Below are positions 54,608 to 63,835 of a stretch of DNA of 64,000 nucleotides, piece by piece. A model generated the notes under the pieces. That model had not been told where the DNA came from, made no database searches, and saw only the letters and a program-made list of their open reading frames with translations. A program made the translations under genes and the position numbers. The DNA is taken from contig LT549889.1 of NCBI GenBank assembly GCA_900078775.1, positions 1,054,001 to 1,118,000 on the forward strand. Reading direction: 5' to 3'. The stretch's first letter is position 1, and the number at the start of each line of letters is the position of its first letter. The stretch is from Mycolicibacterium aurum (GTDB taxonomy: Bacteria > Actinomycetota > Actinomycetes > Mycobacteriales > Mycobacteriaceae).

Positions 54608-56349
54608 CCCTGGAGAAGCCGACCTCCCGCGGTCACGCCTCACCCGAGGACAATCCTCACAAAGAGGTGGTGCAGGACCTCGGCTGGGGCCGGCTGGTCT
54701 TCGGCCAGACCTTCGACGATCCGGGTGGGCTGGGCACCGCGCTGCGCGCCGAGGCCAGCGGGCGCCGCGACATCGGCATGTACCTGGAGGCGCCGCACGT
54801 CTTCGTCGCGCTGAACCCGCAGGAATTCTTCATCGATCCGAGCTTCACCTACCGACTGGACCTGACGGCGCCGCTGGCCTACCGGCCAACGGATCTGCCC
54901 GGCGTGACGGTGCGGCGGGTGCAGTCCCCGGCCGACTGCACGGCGATCAACGAGATCTACCTGCAGTGCCGGATGGTGCCCGCCGACGTCGACCTGATGT
55001 GGCACAACAGCCAGCACGAACACCACATGATCTACCTGGTGGCCGTCGACGACGGCACCGGCGCCGTGGTCGGCACCGTCACCGGGATCGACCACACCGA
55101 ACTGTTCGAGGATCCGGAGAACGGGTCCTCGCTGTGGTGCCTGGCGGTCAGCCCGACACTGTGCCGGCCCGGCGCCGGCGGCCTGCTGGTGCGCTCGCTG
55201 GTCGAGGAGTTCATCGACCGCGGCCGCGCCCAGATGGACCTGTCTGTGCTGCACGACAATTCGGGTGCCATCGCGCTGTACGAGCGGATGGGCTTCGAAC
55301 GGGTCCCCGAACTCGGGGTGAAACGCAAGAATGCGATCAACGAGAAGCTGTTCGCCCCCGCCCAGCCCGAGGAGGAGCTCGCCCAGCTCAACCCGTACGC
55401 CCGGATCATCGCCGACGAGGCGATCCTGCGCGGCATCGCGGTCCAGGTGCTCGACGCCCAGGCCGGCTACCTGCAGCTCACCCACGGCGGTACCACGGTG
55501 ACCACCCGGGAATCGCTGTCCGAGTTGACCAACGCAGTCGCGATGAGCCGGTGCGACGACAAGCGGGTCGCGCGCAAAGTGGTCAGTGAAGCCGGAGTCA
55601 TTGTGCCCCAGGGTATTACGGCGACCTTTGGCGAGGAGGATCACCGTTTCCTGGCCCGGGTGGGTTCGGTGGTGGTCAAGCCCGCGCGCGGCGAACAGGG
55701 TGCCGGCATCACCGTCGGGGTGACCCGGCACGACGAACTCGACCGCGCCCTGCAGGTGGCCAGCAAGCACTGCCCCGATGTGCTGATCGAGGAACGTTGC
55801 GCGGGTGAGGATCTGCGCATCGTGGTCATCGGCGGCAAGGTCATCGCGGCCGCCGTCCGCCGGCCGCCGGAGATCATCGGCACCGGCCAGCACACCATTC
55901 GTCAGCTCATCGAGGCGCAGAGCCGGCGTCGATCGGCCGCCACCGGCGGCGAGTCGAAGATCCCGCTGGACTCGGTCACCGAGGACACCGTCGGCGATGC
56001 CGGCTGGGACCTTGACGACGTGTTGCCGGCCAACGAGCACCTGGTGGTGCGTCGCACCGCGAACCTGCACACCGGTGGCACCATCATCGACGTCACCGAC
56101 GACCTGAACCCCACGCTGGCGAAGGTGGCCGTCGACGCCGCCGATGCGATCGGCATCCCGGTCACCGGTATCGACCTGATGGTGCCGGCGGTCGACGGTG
56201 AGGAATACGTGTTCATCGAGGCCAACGAACGTCCCGGATTGGCCAATCACGAGCCGCGCCCGACGGCGCAGGCCTTCGTGGATCTACTCTTTCCACGAAC
56301 AGCTGCTACGCCGTGGGCCTGGCAGCCCGATCCGGTAGATCAGGGTTAG
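54604..56349 (+). CDS. ngg: N-acetylglutaminylglutamine synthetase (GNAT plus ATP-grasp)
   Basis: This 581-residue two-domain enzyme probably acetylates glutamine and ligates it to a second glutamine, the first steps of NAGGN synthesis. An N-terminal GNAT domain (about residues 95-240, with CLAVSPTLCRPGAGG) is followed by a RimK-type ATP-grasp domain (about 300-560, with KPARGEQGAGITVGVT, EERCAGEDLRIVVIGG and FIEANERPGLANHEP). It overlaps asnO by 4 nt. The operon order asnO-ngg-M42 peptidase matches known NAGGN clusters. Confidence 0.9.
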   Translation: MTLEKPTSRGHASPEDNPHKEVVQDLGWGRLVFGQTFDDPGGLGTALRAEASGRRDIGMYLEAPHVFVALNPQEFFIDPSFTYRLDLTAPLAYRPTDLPGVTVRRVQSPADCTAINEIYLQCRMVPADVDLMWHNSQHEHHMIYLVAVDDGTGAVVGTVTGIDHTELFEDPENGSSLWCLAVSPTLCRPGAGGLLVRSLVEEFIDRGRAQMDLSVLHDNSGAIALYERMGFERVPELGVKRKNAINEKLFAPAQPEEELAQLNPYARIIADEAILRGIAVQVLDAQAGYLQLTHGGTTVTTRESLSELTNAVAMSRCDDKRVARKVVSEAGVIVPQGITATFGEEDHRFLARVGSVVVKPARGEQGAGITVGVTRHDELDRALQVASKHCPDVLIEERCAGEDLRIVVIGGKVIAAAVRRPPEIIGTGQHTIRQLIEAQSRRRSAATGGESKIPLDSVTEDTVGDAGWDLDDVLPANEHLVVRRTANLHTGGTIIDVTDDLNPTLAKVAVDAADAIGIPVTGIDLMVPAVDGEEYVFIEANERPGLANHEPRPTAQAFVDLLFPRTAATPWAWQPDPVDQG

Positions 56350-56355
56350 GGGCCG

Positions 56356-56377
56356 GTGGTCCCCCTCGGGGAACCAC
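56356..56377 (+). terminator. Hairpin between ngg and the M42 peptidase gene
   Basis: GTGGTCCCC and GGGGAACCAC form a stem with one bulged base and a short loop, just after the ngg stop in a 99-bp gap. It may attenuate or terminate transcription within the operon. Confidence 0.35.
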
Positions 56378-56448
56378 AAACATGTGGACGCGACGCGTCC
56401 TGTGCGACTTTGATGCGACTTTGACGCAATGCTTGAGAAGGAGGCATT

Positions 56449-57690
56449 TTGTCCGAACGTGCGGTGATGCCGGAACAGACCAGAGCGTGGATGATCGACA
56501 CGCTGCTGCACCTGCTGCAGACGCCGAGCCCGTCGGGACGCACCGACGCGGTGATGCAGCTGATCGGCGACACCCTCAACGACCTCGGGGTGCCGTTCAC
56601 GCTTACCCGGCGCGGGGCGCTGACCGCGGTGCTGCCGGGGGAATCGAAGACCACCGACCGTGCCGTGGTGGTGCACGCCGACACCATCGGCTGCATGGTG
56701 CGGGCGCTCAAGGACAACGGTCGCCTGGAGGTCATCCCGGTCGGCACCTTCTCGGCCCGCTTCGCGACCGGCGCCCGGGTCCGGATCTTCACCGACGACG
56801 CCGACGAGTTCTTCACCGGCACGGTCATGCCGCTGAAGGCCTCCGGTCACGCCTACGGCGACGAAATCGACACCCAGCCAACGGAATGGGAACACGTCGA
56901 GGTCCGCATCGACCGCAAGGTCACCAGCCGGGACGATCTTCAACGGCTTGGCTTCCACGTCGGTGACTTCGTCGCGCTGATCGCCGCCCCGGAGCTCACC
57001 TCCGACGGCTACATCGTGTCCCGGCACCTGGACGGCAAGGCCGGTGTGGCCGTCGCGCTGGCGCTGGCCAAAACCGTGGCCGAAGAGAAGATCGTGCTGC
57101 CGCACACCACCTCGATCATGGTGACCATCACCGAGGAGGTCGGGCACGGCGCCAGCCACGGCCTGGACCCCGACGTCGCCGAGCTGATCTCGGTGGACAA
57201 CGCGGTGTGCGCGCCCGGCCAGCAGTCCATCGAGGACGGGGTCACCATCCCGATGGCAGACCTGCATGGCCCGTTCGACTACCACCTCACCCGCAAACTG
57301 TGCCGGCTGGCCGAGCAACGCGGCATCCCGCACGCCCGCGACGTCTTCCGCTACTACCGCTCCGACGCGGCGGCGGCAATCGAGGCCGGCGCCAACACCC
57401 GCGCCGCGCTGGTCGGCTTCGGTCTGGATGGCAGCCACGGGTGGGAACGCACCCACCTCGACTCCCTGGAGGGCGTCTACAACCTGCTCTACGCCTGGAT
57501 GCAGACGCCGCTGACGTTCGAGAAATGGGACGCCAAGCCGTCGGGCAAGCTCCGGGACTTCCCGTCCTCGAAGCAGCCGGCCCCGACCGAGCAGTGGGTG
57601 CCGCTCTCGCGCGGGGAGCACGCCGAGCCCGGTGAGTGGGAGGGCGAGCACTGGCCGCCGCCCGAAGGGCCGGTCGGACCGCAGGCTTGA
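56449..57690 (+). CDS. NAGGN-associated M42 family peptidase
   Basis: This 413-residue zinc aminopeptidase of family M42 has metal-ligand regions VVHADTIG, SRHLDGKAGVAVALAL, TEEVGHGASHG and the ligand Asp in ISVDNAVCAP. Members next to asnO-ngg are named as part of the osmoprotectant NAGGN system and may recycle or process the dipeptide. The start is TTG 56449 with AAGGAGG 4 nt upstream; ATG 56467 is an alternative. The 99-bp gap after ngg contains a small hairpin. Confidence 0.86.
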   Translation: MSERAVMPEQTRAWMIDTLLHLLQTPSPSGRTDAVMQLIGDTLNDLGVPFTLTRRGALTAVLPGESKTTDRAVVVHADTIGCMVRALKDNGRLEVIPVGTFSARFATGARVRIFTDDADEFFTGTVMPLKASGHAYGDEIDTQPTEWEHVEVRIDRKVTSRDDLQRLGFHVGDFVALIAAPELTSDGYIVSRHLDGKAGVAVALALAKTVAEEKIVLPHTTSIMVTITEEVGHGASHGLDPDVAELISVDNAVCAPGQQSIEDGVTIPMADLHGPFDYHLTRKLCRLAEQRGIPHARDVFRYYRSDAAAAIEAGANTRAALVGFGLDGSHGWERTHLDSLEGVYNLLYAWMQTPLTFEKWDAKPSGKLRDFPSSKQPAPTEQWVPLSRGEHAEPGEWEGEHWPPPEGPVGPQA

Positions 57691-57693
57691 TGG

Positions 57694-57699
57694 TTCAAT
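57694..57699 (+). promoter_or_regulatory. -10 element of the SnoaL-like gene
   Basis: TTCAAT ends 6 nt before GTG 57706 and suggests a leaderless internal promoter. Confidence 0.4.
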
Positions 57700-57705
57700 C
57701 GGGAC

Positions 57706-58128
57706 GTGTTGAGCCTCGAAGAGATCTCCGATCGCCTGGAGATCCAAGACCTGCTGGTGGCCTACTCGACGGCCATTGACACCCGCCGCTTCGATGACCT
57801 GGATCGGGTCTTCACCCCGGATGCCTACATCGACTACCGCGCCATGGGTGGGGTGGACGGGACGTATCCCGAGGTGAAGGCCTGGCTGGCCCAGGTGCTG
57901 CCGAACTTCCCGGCGTACGCGCACATGCTCGGCAACGTCGACGTCCGGGTCGCCGGGGACACCGCCACGGCCCGCACGCTGTGTTTCAACCCGATGGTGC
58001 TGCCCGGGCAGGAACCACCGCAGGTGCTGTTCTGCGGGCTCTGGTACGCCGATGAATTCGTGCGCACCGCCGACGGCTGGCGGATGAGCCGCCGCGTCGA
58101 GGAGAAGTGCTACGACCGGGTGGTCTGA
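57706..58128 (+). CDS. SnoaL-like/NTF2-fold protein (Rv2910c type)
   Basis: This 140-residue single-domain protein of the SnoaL/NTF2-like fold shows the hallmark opening EISDRLEIQDLLVAYSTAID, a long helix followed by a pocket-forming sheet (FTPDAYIDYRA, GLWYADEFVRTADGWRMSRR). Such proteins are small isomerases, hydratases or dehydratases; the substrate is unknown. Position before rpsP matches Rv2910c. It starts at GTG 57706 behind its own -10. Confidence 0.86.
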   Translation: MLSLEEISDRLEIQDLLVAYSTAIDTRRFDDLDRVFTPDAYIDYRAMGGVDGTYPEVKAWLAQVLPNFPAYAHMLGNVDVRVAGDTATARTLCFNPMVLPGQEPPQVLFCGLWYADEFVRTADGWRMSRRVEEKCYDRVV

Positions 58129-58178
58129 GCGCCGGGGGAGCGCGGGCGTGGGATTTGGGGCCGTCCGCCCTGCTCTGG

Positions 58179-58184
58179 CACAAT
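58179..58184 (+). promoter_or_regulatory. rpsP operon promoter, CACAAT -10 with TCTGG extension
   Basis: TCTGGCACAAT gives a -10 at 58179-58184, with a possible -35 (TTGGGG) about 18 bp upstream. The last base of the -10 is 133 bp from the rpsP ATG, the same distance as in rplS, leaving an untranslated leader of about 126 nt. Confidence 0.6.
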
Positions 58185-58190
58185 GGGCGG

Positions 58191-58316
58191 CTGTCCCGCG
58201 CGCGACACGTTAGATGCGCCGCACGCCGGTCACACGCGCAGATGCAAAACCGGACCGGGTAATCCGCCCGAGTCGCTGAATTGCAGGCGCGGCAATCAAC
58301 AGGAGATTCGTTTCAC
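58191..58316 (+). other. rpsP mRNA leader
   Basis: The predicted leader of about 126 nt has a GC-rich 5' part (CGCGCGCGACACGTTAG) and ends in AGGAG 11 nt before ATG. It shares short blocks (TCCGCCCGA) with the rplS leader. A regulatory role by a ribosomal protein is possible but not shown. Confidence 0.3.
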
Positions 58317-58789
58317 ATGGCTGTCAAGATCAAGCTCGCCCGTTTCGGCAAGATCCGTAACCCCCAGTACCGCATCGCCGTCGCCGATGCGCGCAACCGT
58401 CGCGATGGCCGCGCCATCGAGGTCATCGGCAAGTACCACCCGAAGGAAGAGCCGAGCCTGATCGAGATCGATTCGGAGCGTGCGCAGTACTGGCTGAGCG
58501 TCGGCGCGCAGCCCACCGAGCCGGTCCTCGCGCTGCTGAAGATCACCGGTGACTGGCAGAAGTTCAAGGGCCTGCCGGGCGCCGAGGGCACCCTGAAGGT
58601 CAAGGAGCCCAAGCCGTCCAAGCTGGACCTGTTCAACGCCGCCCTGGCCGCCGCCGACGGCGCGCCGACCGGCGAGGCCGTGCAGGCCAAGAAGAAGAAG
58701 GCTCCGGCCAAGAAGGAAGAAGCCCCGCTGAGGCCGAAGCCCCCGCCGCTGAGGCCGAGGCGCCCGCCGAAGAGTCCGCCGCAGAATGA
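58317..58789 (+). pseudogene. rpsP: rpsP, 30S ribosomal protein S16, with a -1 frameshift near the 3' end
   Basis: S16 is a structural protein of the 30S subunit. Residues 1-135 are normal ([20 protein letters not shown] through the Lys-rich [14 protein letters not shown]). In a CCCC run (58723-58726) the frame then slips, and the read-through frame gives a long Pro/Arg tail that would run to 58847 inside the next gene. Adding one C restores the usual mycobacterial Ala/Glu tail ([20 protein letters not shown]) and a TGA at 58787-58789 that overlaps the KH-gene ATG. S16 is essential, so an assembly error is likely. Confidence 0.92.
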
Positions 58790-59028
58790 GCACCGTCGTC
58801 GTCGACGCCGTCGAGCACCTCGTTCGCGGGATCGTCGACAACCCTGACGACGTCCGGGTCGACCTGGTGACCAACCGCCGCGGGCGCACCGTCGAGGTGC
58901 ACGTCCACCCCGACGACCTGGGCAAGGTCATCGGGCGCGGTGGCCGCACCGCCACCGCGCTGCGCACCCTGGTCGCCGGCATCGGTGGCCGTGGTATCCG
59001 CGTCGACGTGGTGGACACCGACCAGTAG
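58786..59028 (+). CDS. KH-domain RNA-binding protein (KhpA type)
   Basis: This 80-residue KH-domain protein has the RNA-binding GxxG loop IGRGGRT ([22 protein letters not shown]). It matches Rv2908c, between rpsP and rimM in most actinobacteria. KhpA-type proteins bind many RNAs and influence ribosome assembly and cell-wall growth in other Gram-positive bacteria. The ATG overlaps the corrected rpsP stop (ATGA). Confidence 0.93.
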   Translation: MSTVVVDAVEHLVRGIVDNPDDVRVDLVTNRRGRTVEVHVHPDDLGKVIGRGGRTATALRTLVAGIGGRGIRVDVVDTDQ

Positions 59029-59030
59029 CA

Positions 59031-59555
59031 ATGGAGCTGGTCATCGGGCGCGTCGCCAAGGCACACGGTGTCACCGGCGAGGTGGTCGTGGAGGTCCGCA
59101 CCGACGACCCGGAGGCGCGGTTCACCCCGGGTGCGGCGCTGCGTGGGCGTAAGCCGCGCGGCGGACCCGAACGCGATTACGTCATCGAATCGGTGCGTGA
59201 GCACGCCGGTCGGCTGCTGGTGCGGCTGACCGGCGTGACCGACCGCAACGCCGCCGACGAGATGCGCGGCACGCTGTTCCTCATCGAATCGGCGGAGTTG
59301 CCTCCCATCGACGATCCCGACGAGTTCTACGACCACGAACTCGAGGGTCTGGCCGTGCGGACCGTCGACGGCACCCCGGTGGGCACGGTCGCCGAGGTGC
59401 TGCACACCGCGGCCGGGGAGCTGCTCTCGGTCAAGACCGCCGAGGGCCGCGAGGTGCTGGTGCCGTTCGTCAGCGCCATCGTCACCGCGGTGTCGCGCAC
59501 CGACGGTGTGCAGATCGACCCGCCCGACGGCCTGCTCAACATCGAAGACCTCTAG
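59031..59555 (+). CDS. rimM: Ribosome maturation factor RimM
   Basis: RimM (174 residues) helps mature the 30S head and interacts with S19. The N-terminal RimM domain ([24 protein letters not shown]) is followed by a PRC-barrel ([30 protein letters not shown]). It follows the KH gene after 2 nt in the S16-KH-RimM-TrmD operon. Confidence 0.95.
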   Translation: MELVIGRVAKAHGVTGEVVVEVRTDDPEARFTPGAALRGRKPRGGPERDYVIESVREHAGRLLVRLTGVTDRNAADEMRGTLFLIESAELPPIDDPDEFYDHELEGLAVRTVDGTPVGTVAEVLHTAAGELLSVKTAEGREVLVPFVSAIVTAVSRTDGVQIDPPDGLLNIEDL

Positions 59556-59563
59556 GGTCCGAC

Positions 59564-60271
59564 GTGCGCATCGACGTCGTCACGATCTTCCCTGCCTATC
59601 TGGATGCCCTGCGGCAGGCCTTGCCCGGCAAGGCCATTGCGTCCGGCATCGTCGAACTCGGCGTGCATGATCTGCGCGAGTGGACCCACGATGTGCACCG
59701 GTCGGTGGACGACTCGCCCTACGGCGGGGGCCCCGGCATGGTGATGAAGGCCCCGGTCTGGGGTGCCGCGCTGGACGACATCTGTTCTCCCGACACGCTT
59801 CTGGTGGTTCCCACGCCCGCCGGACGACCATTCACCCAGAGCACCGCCCAGCGGTGGAGCACCGAGACGCACCTGGTGTTCGCCTGCGGCCGCTACGAGG
59901 GCATCGATCAGCGCGTCGTCGATGACGCCGCCCGCCGGATGCGGGTGGAAGAGGTGTCCATCGGCGACTACGTGCTGGCCGGGGGAGAGTCGGCGGTACT
60001 GGTGATGGCCGAGGCCGTGATCCGGCTGCTGCCCGAGGTGCTCGGCAATCCCGCCTCCCACCAAGACGATTCACACTCCGAACACGTCGGCGGGCTGCTG
60101 GAGGGCCCCAGCTACACCCGCCCGCCGGTCTGGCGCGACCTGGAGGTGCCGCCGGTGCTGCTGTCCGGGGACCACGCCAAGATCGAGGCGTGGCGGCACG
60201 AGCAGTCGCTGCAGCGCACCCGGGAACGCCGGCCCGATCTACTCGGGGCGAGCGACAGCGACGGGGAATGA
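59564..60271 (+). CDS. trmD: tRNA (guanine-N1-)-methyltransferase TrmD
   Basis: TrmD (235 residues) methylates G37 next to the anticodon and prevents frameshifting. Family features include the opening [13 protein letters not shown], the trefoil-knot SAM-binding segments [12 protein letters not shown] and [16 protein letters not shown], and the RRPDLL end. GTG 59564 is the start, 8 bp after rimM. It is convergent with the lppW-type gene, with a 6-bp gap. Confidence 0.95.
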   Translation: MRIDVVTIFPAYLDALRQALPGKAIASGIVELGVHDLREWTHDVHRSVDDSPYGGGPGMVMKAPVWGAALDDICSPDTLLVVPTPAGRPFTQSTAQRWSTETHLVFACGRYEGIDQRVVDDAARRMRVEEVSIGDYVLAGGESAVLVMAEAVIRLLPEVLGNPASHQDDSHSEHVGGLLEGPSYTRPPVWRDLEVPPVLLSGDHAKIEAWRHEQSLQRTRERRPDLLGASDSDGE

Positions 60272-60277
60272 TGAAGC

Positions 60278-61219
60278 CTAGATCCGCCCGCCGGGGAAGA
60301 TCGTCTTCACCGCGTCGGTGATGGCCTCGCGGGCGGTCTCGGCGCCGGCCGGCTGCATCGAGCTGATGGCCATCACATAGCGGCGGTCCGGGCCGACCAC
60401 ACCGGTGGACAGGTGCATCCAGTCCGAGCCGACACAGCACATCCAACCCTGTTTGACCGCAACCGGTTCGGCGTACAGACCCTCCGGGATACCGAACCGC
60501 TGCGGGTACACCCCGCCGGGCACCATGCCGTCGGGCGCGGTCGGGGTGGACTGCGCCAGATTCGACATGATGATGGCGGCCCGCTCCGACGGCAGGCCGC
60601 CGGTGCCGGCCAGCAGCATGTCGTAGTAGCGCACCAGATCGGTCACCGTGCTGGTGGTGTTGAACCAGCGGCCGTTGCCCGGCGCGCGCGTGGAGGTCAG
60701 CCCGTAGCGTTGCACCACCCGGTCGATGATCGCGCCGCCGCCGCTGCGATTCCAGAACACCTCGGCGGCACTGTCATCGGAGGACCGCAGCATCACGTCG
60801 AGCATCGCGCGGTCCTCGGGGCTCAGCGTGGTCTCGCCGTCGGCCTCCTGTAGCAGCAGGTCGTCGGCGATGAACAGCTTGACCACCGAGGCGATCGCGA
60901 TGGTGCGGTTCGCGCCGTTGGTGACCAGCTCACCGGTCAGCCGGTCCAACACCGCCACCGTGACGTCCGCGCCGGACTCGGCGGCCTCGTCGGTGGCCTG
61001 AATCTCGCGGGCCTTCAGGCCCTCGAGCGCGGCCACCGGTCGCTCCGGTGGGGCCTCGGGCAGCGGGGCGGAGGTGCCCAGCGGGGCGACGACGGTGAGT
61101 TGGGGGGCGGCCGGCGACGGCGGCGGAGAGCCGTACACCTTGGCCTCGCAGCCGGAGATCATGACGGTCGAACAGAGGGCCGTGACGGCCACCGCCAGAA
61201 ACCTCGACGGGCGCGGCAT
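60278..61219 (-). CDS. lppW: Lipoprotein serine hydrolase, beta-lactamase-like (LppW type)
   Basis: This 313-residue exported lipoprotein has a signal peptide with lipobox ISGC (Cys about residue 24) and a class A beta-lactamase-like fold. The expected SxxK position falls in IASVVKLFIADDLL, giving SVVK, and SSDDSAAE matches the SDN region with SDD in place of SDN. Variation at these motifs suggests it is not a typical beta-lactamase. ATG 61219 has GGAGG upstream and gives the Rv2905 length. It is divergent from rplS. Confidence 0.85.
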   Translation of the reverse strand: MPRPSRFLAVAVTALCSTVMISGCEAKVYGSPPPSPAAPQLTVVAPLGTSAPLPEAPPERPVAALEGLKAREIQATDEAAESGADVTVAVLDRLTGELVTNGANRTIAIASVVKLFIADDLLLQEADGETTLSPEDRAMLDVMLRSSDDSAAEVFWNRSGGGAIIDRVVQRYGLTSTRAPGNGRWFNTTSTVTDLVRYYDMLLAGTGGLPSERAAIIMSNLAQSTPTAPDGMVPGGVYPQRFGIPEGLYAEPVAVKQGWMCCVGSDWMHLSTGVVGPDRRYVMAISSMQPAGAETAREAITDAVKTIFPGGRI

Positions 61220-61409
61220 GAACTCCTCCAGATGCTGAAACGGGGCTCGCCCCGGAGCGGTGCGACGGGGGGACCCGGCCACGCTGTCGGTTCGTCTACC
61301 CCGGTAGCGGGTAGCCTAATCGCCGACTGCAGGTGGTGCGCACAGCGGACCGGTATGGCGTTTCGGGGCAGGGTTCCAGCCGCGATTTCGCCTGCTGCGC
61401 CTCGTCTGG
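61220..61409. other. Divergent region between lppW and the rplS promoter
   Basis: About 190 bp with no gene. It must hold the lppW promoter on the minus strand. Apart from GC-rich stretches I see no clear hairpin or operator here. Confidence 0.4.
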
Positions 61410-61415
61410 CACAAT
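61410..61415 (+). promoter_or_regulatory. rplS promoter, CACAAT -10 with TCTGG extension
   Basis: TCTGGCACAAT places the -10 at 61410-61415, identical to the rpsP promoter core. The last -10 base is again 133 bp from the ATG. Confidence 0.6.
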
Positions 61416-61421
61416 TGAGCA

Positions 61422-61547
61422 GTTGTCTGCGCAGGGTGATTCCTGCTGCGGGGACAAACACAGTCAGATCCGCCCGAATACGTCGGCTCGGCTGCGCGAA
61501 CTCAGCGCCGCCCGTGAAGAGCCGCCAACAGCAAGGAAGAGTCACCG
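61422..61547 (+). other. rplS mRNA leader
   Basis: The predicted leader is about 126 nt and includes GCAGTTGTCTGCGCAGG and a TCCGCCCGA block also present in the rpsP leader. AAGGAAGAG lies before the ATG. Function is not known. Confidence 0.3.
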
Positions 61548-61889
61548 ATGAACACGCTTGACTTCGTCGACAAGGCGTCGCTGCGCGACGACATCCCGGC
61601 CTTCGGCCCCGGCGATACCGTCAACGTGCACGTGAAGGTCATCGAGGGCTCCAAGGAGCGCATCCAGGTCTTCAAGGGTGTCGTGCTGCGCCGTCAGAAC
61701 GGTGGGGTCAGCGAGACCTTCACCGTCCGCAAGGAGAGCTACGGCGTCGGCGTCGAGCGCACCTTCCCGGTGCACTCGCCCAACATCGACCACATCGATG
61801 TGGTGACCCGTGGCGACGTGCGTCGCGCCAAGCTGTACTACCTGCGCGAGCTCCGTGGCAAGAAGGCCAAGATCAAGGAGAAGCGCTGA
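61548..61889 (+). CDS. rplS: 50S ribosomal protein L19
   Basis: L19 (113 residues) sits at the 30S-50S interface and bridges 16S rRNA. The family sequence is clear: [61 protein letters not shown] and the basic tail [22 protein letters not shown]. It has its own promoter and a leader of about 126 nt, and is followed 82 bp later by lepB. Confidence 0.97.
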   Translation: MNTLDFVDKASLRDDIPAFGPGDTVNVHVKVIEGSKERIQVFKGVVLRRQNGGVSETFTVRKESYGVGVERTFPVHSPNIDHIDVVTRGDVRRAKLYYLRELRGKKAKIKEKR

Positions 61890-61959
61890 CGCCGGTGACA
61901 GGTGTGTCGATCCCGACACGCTTGTTCAGGCCGTCAGGTCGGTATTCAGCCACGCTGAC

Positions 61960-61965
61960 TACCCT
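61960..61965 (+). promoter_or_regulatory. -10 element of lepB
   Basis: TACCCT ends 6 nt before GTG 61972, fitting a leaderless promoter. Confidence 0.5.
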
Positions 61966-61971
61966 GATGCC

Positions 61972-62793
61972 GTGACCGACGAAGCCGAGGATTCCGCCCC
62001 CGCCGTCCAGTCCGATTCGGACACCGAACCCGGCGGGGAGCAGGAACCGAAGAAGAAGCACGGCGCGCTGCGTGAAGGCGCCATCCTGGTCACCATCGCG
62101 TTGGTTCTCTACTACGTGATGCTGACCTTCATCGCGCGGCCGTACCTGATCCCGTCGGAATCGATGGAGCCCACGCTGCACGGCTGCCCGGGCTGCGTCG
62201 GCGACCGGATCATGGTCGACAAGCTGACGTATCGGTTCAGTGAGCCCGAGCCCGGGGACGTCGTGGTCTTCAAGGGCCCGCCGAACTGGAACATCGGCTA
62301 CAAGTCGATCCGCTCGGACAATCCCGCGATCAAGTTCGTGCAGGACGCGCTGTCCTTCGTGGGCTTCGTCCCGCCCGACGAGAACGATCTGGTCAAGCGG
62401 ATCATCGCGGTCGGCGGCCAGACCGTGCAGTGCCGGGCGGACACCGGGCTGACCGTCGACGGCAGGAAACTCGTCGAGCCGTATCTGGATCCGGTGACGA
62501 TGAACGCCGATCCCGAGGTCTACCCGTGTCTGGGCAATGAGTTCGGCCCGGTGAAGGTTCCCGAGGACAAGCTGTGGGTGATGGGCGACAACCGCACGCA
62601 CTCCGCCGACTCGCGGTCGCGCTGCACGAATCAGCCCGGCGACGCCCAGCGGGGCCTGCTGTGCACCGGTGACCCCGAGGCGGGCACCGTGCCGGTGGAC
62701 AACGTGATCGGCAAGGCCCGGTTCATCGCCTGGCCGCCGTCGCGCTGGGGCGGTGTGAGCAGCGTGAACCCGCAGACGGCGACGGCCGATTAG
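61972..62793 (+). CDS. lepB: Type I signal peptidase
   Basis: This 273-residue signal peptidase I cleaves signal peptides of secreted proteins at the outer face of the membrane. An acidic cytoplasmic N terminus precedes one span (about residues 40-58). The catalytic Ser lies in PSESMEPTL, and the Lys in [11 protein letters not shown]. Two Cys pairs in inserted loops may form disulfides. GTG 61972 follows a leaderless -10. Matches Rv2903c. Confidence 0.95.
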   Translation: MTDEAEDSAPAVQSDSDTEPGGEQEPKKKHGALREGAILVTIALVLYYVMLTFIARPYLIPSESMEPTLHGCPGCVGDRIMVDKLTYRFSEPEPGDVVVFKGPPNWNIGYKSIRSDNPAIKFVQDALSFVGFVPPDENDLVKRIIAVGGQTVQCRADTGLTVDGRKLVEPYLDPVTMNADPEVYPCLGNEFGPVKVPEDKLWVMGDNRTHSADSRSRCTNQPGDAQRGLLCTGDPEAGTVPVDNVIGKARFIAWPPSRWGGVSSVNPQTATAD

Positions 62794-62804
62794 GAGTTCC
62801 GGCG

Positions 62805-63533
62805 TTGCCGGCGAGTTGGCCCCCCAGAACAGTGATCCGCAGGTCGGGCCTGCGCACCCTGGAGTCCGCGCTGTACCGCAGCGGCCTCGGCCCGGTGGCC
62901 GGGGTCGACGAGGTCGGTCGCGGGGCGTGCGCCGGCCCACTGGTGGTGGCCGCCTGCGTGCTCGGCCCGAACAGGCTGACAAGCCTTGCGGCCCTGGATG
63001 ATTCGAAGAAGCTCAGCGCAGTCGAACGGGAGCGGCTGTTCCCGTTGATCCGCCGCTACGCGCTGGCCTATCACGTTGTGTTCATCTCCTCGGAGGAGGT
63101 GGACCGCCGCGGCGTGCACCACGCCAACATCGAGGGCATGCGCCGCGCGGTGGCCGGGCTGTCGGTGCGGCCGGGCTACGTACTCTCCGACGGGTTCCGG
63201 GTCCCGGGACTGCCGATGCCCTCGCTGCCGGTCATCGGCGGTGACGCCGCGGCGGCCTGTATCGCCGCGGCCAGCGTGCTGGCCAAGGTGAGCCGGGACC
63301 GGCTGATGGTGGAGATGGACCGTGAATACCCCGGCTACCGTTTCGCCGAGCACAAGGGGTACATCACCCCGGTGCACACCGCGGCGCTGACCGAACTCGG
63401 GCCGTGCCAACAGCACCGGTATTCGTTCGTGAACGTGCGCCGGGTCGCGGGCCTGGCTGTGCCGCGGTTGGATGGCGAAGCGCTGTGCGGAATGATGGAG
63501 CACAACCTAGACGAAGGACAGCAGAGCAGATGA
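62805..63533 (+). CDS. rnhB: Ribonuclease HII
   Basis: RNase HII (242 residues) removes ribonucleotides from DNA and RNA primers. The N-terminal motif [15 protein letters not shown] includes catalytic Asp-Glu, and [20 protein letters not shown] carries further conserved acidic and Ser/Lys residues. TTG 62805 is the preferred start: GGAG lies 8 nt upstream and the protein then begins like Rv2902c. It overlaps the DUF2469 gene by 4 nt. Confidence 0.92.
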   Translation: MPASWPPRTVIRRSGLRTLESALYRSGLGPVAGVDEVGRGACAGPLVVAACVLGPNRLTSLAALDDSKKLSAVERERLFPLIRRYALAYHVVFISSEEVDRRGVHHANIEGMRRAVAGLSVRPGYVLSDGFRVPGLPMPSLPVIGGDAAAACIAAASVLAKVSRDRLMVEMDREYPGYRFAEHKGYITPVHTAALTELGPCQQHRYSFVNVRRVAGLAVPRLDGEALCGMMEHNLDEGQQSR

Positions 63534-63835
63534 GTGCCGAAGATCTCGAGAAGTACGAAACCGAGATGGAGCTCTCGCTGTATCGGGAGTACAAGGACAT
63601 CGTCGGGCAGTTCAGCTACGTGGTGGAGACCGAACGCCGGTTCTACCTGGCCAACAGCGTGGAGATGGTGCCCCGTAACGCCGACGGCGAGGTGTACTTC
63701 GAGCTGCGGCTGGCCGACGCCTGGGTGTGGGACATGTACCGACCGGCCCGCTTCGTCAAGCAGGTCCGGGTGATCACCTTCAAGGACGTCAACATCGAAG
63801 AGGTCGAGAAGCCCGAGCTGCGGCTGCCGGACTAA
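63530..63835 (+). CDS. DUF2469 family protein (Rv2901c)
   Basis: This 101-residue conserved actinobacterial protein opens [23 protein letters not shown] and continues [17 protein letters not shown]. Function is unknown despite strong conservation. ATG 63530 overlaps the rnhB stop (ATGA), so it is the last gene of the lepB-rnhB-DUF2469 run. Its stop overlaps the convergent hydrolase gene. Confidence 0.92.
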   Translation: MSAEDLEKYETEMELSLYREYKDIVGQFSYVVETERRFYLANSVEMVPRNADGEVYFELRLADAWVWDMYRPARFVKQVRVITFKDVNIEEVEKPELRLPD

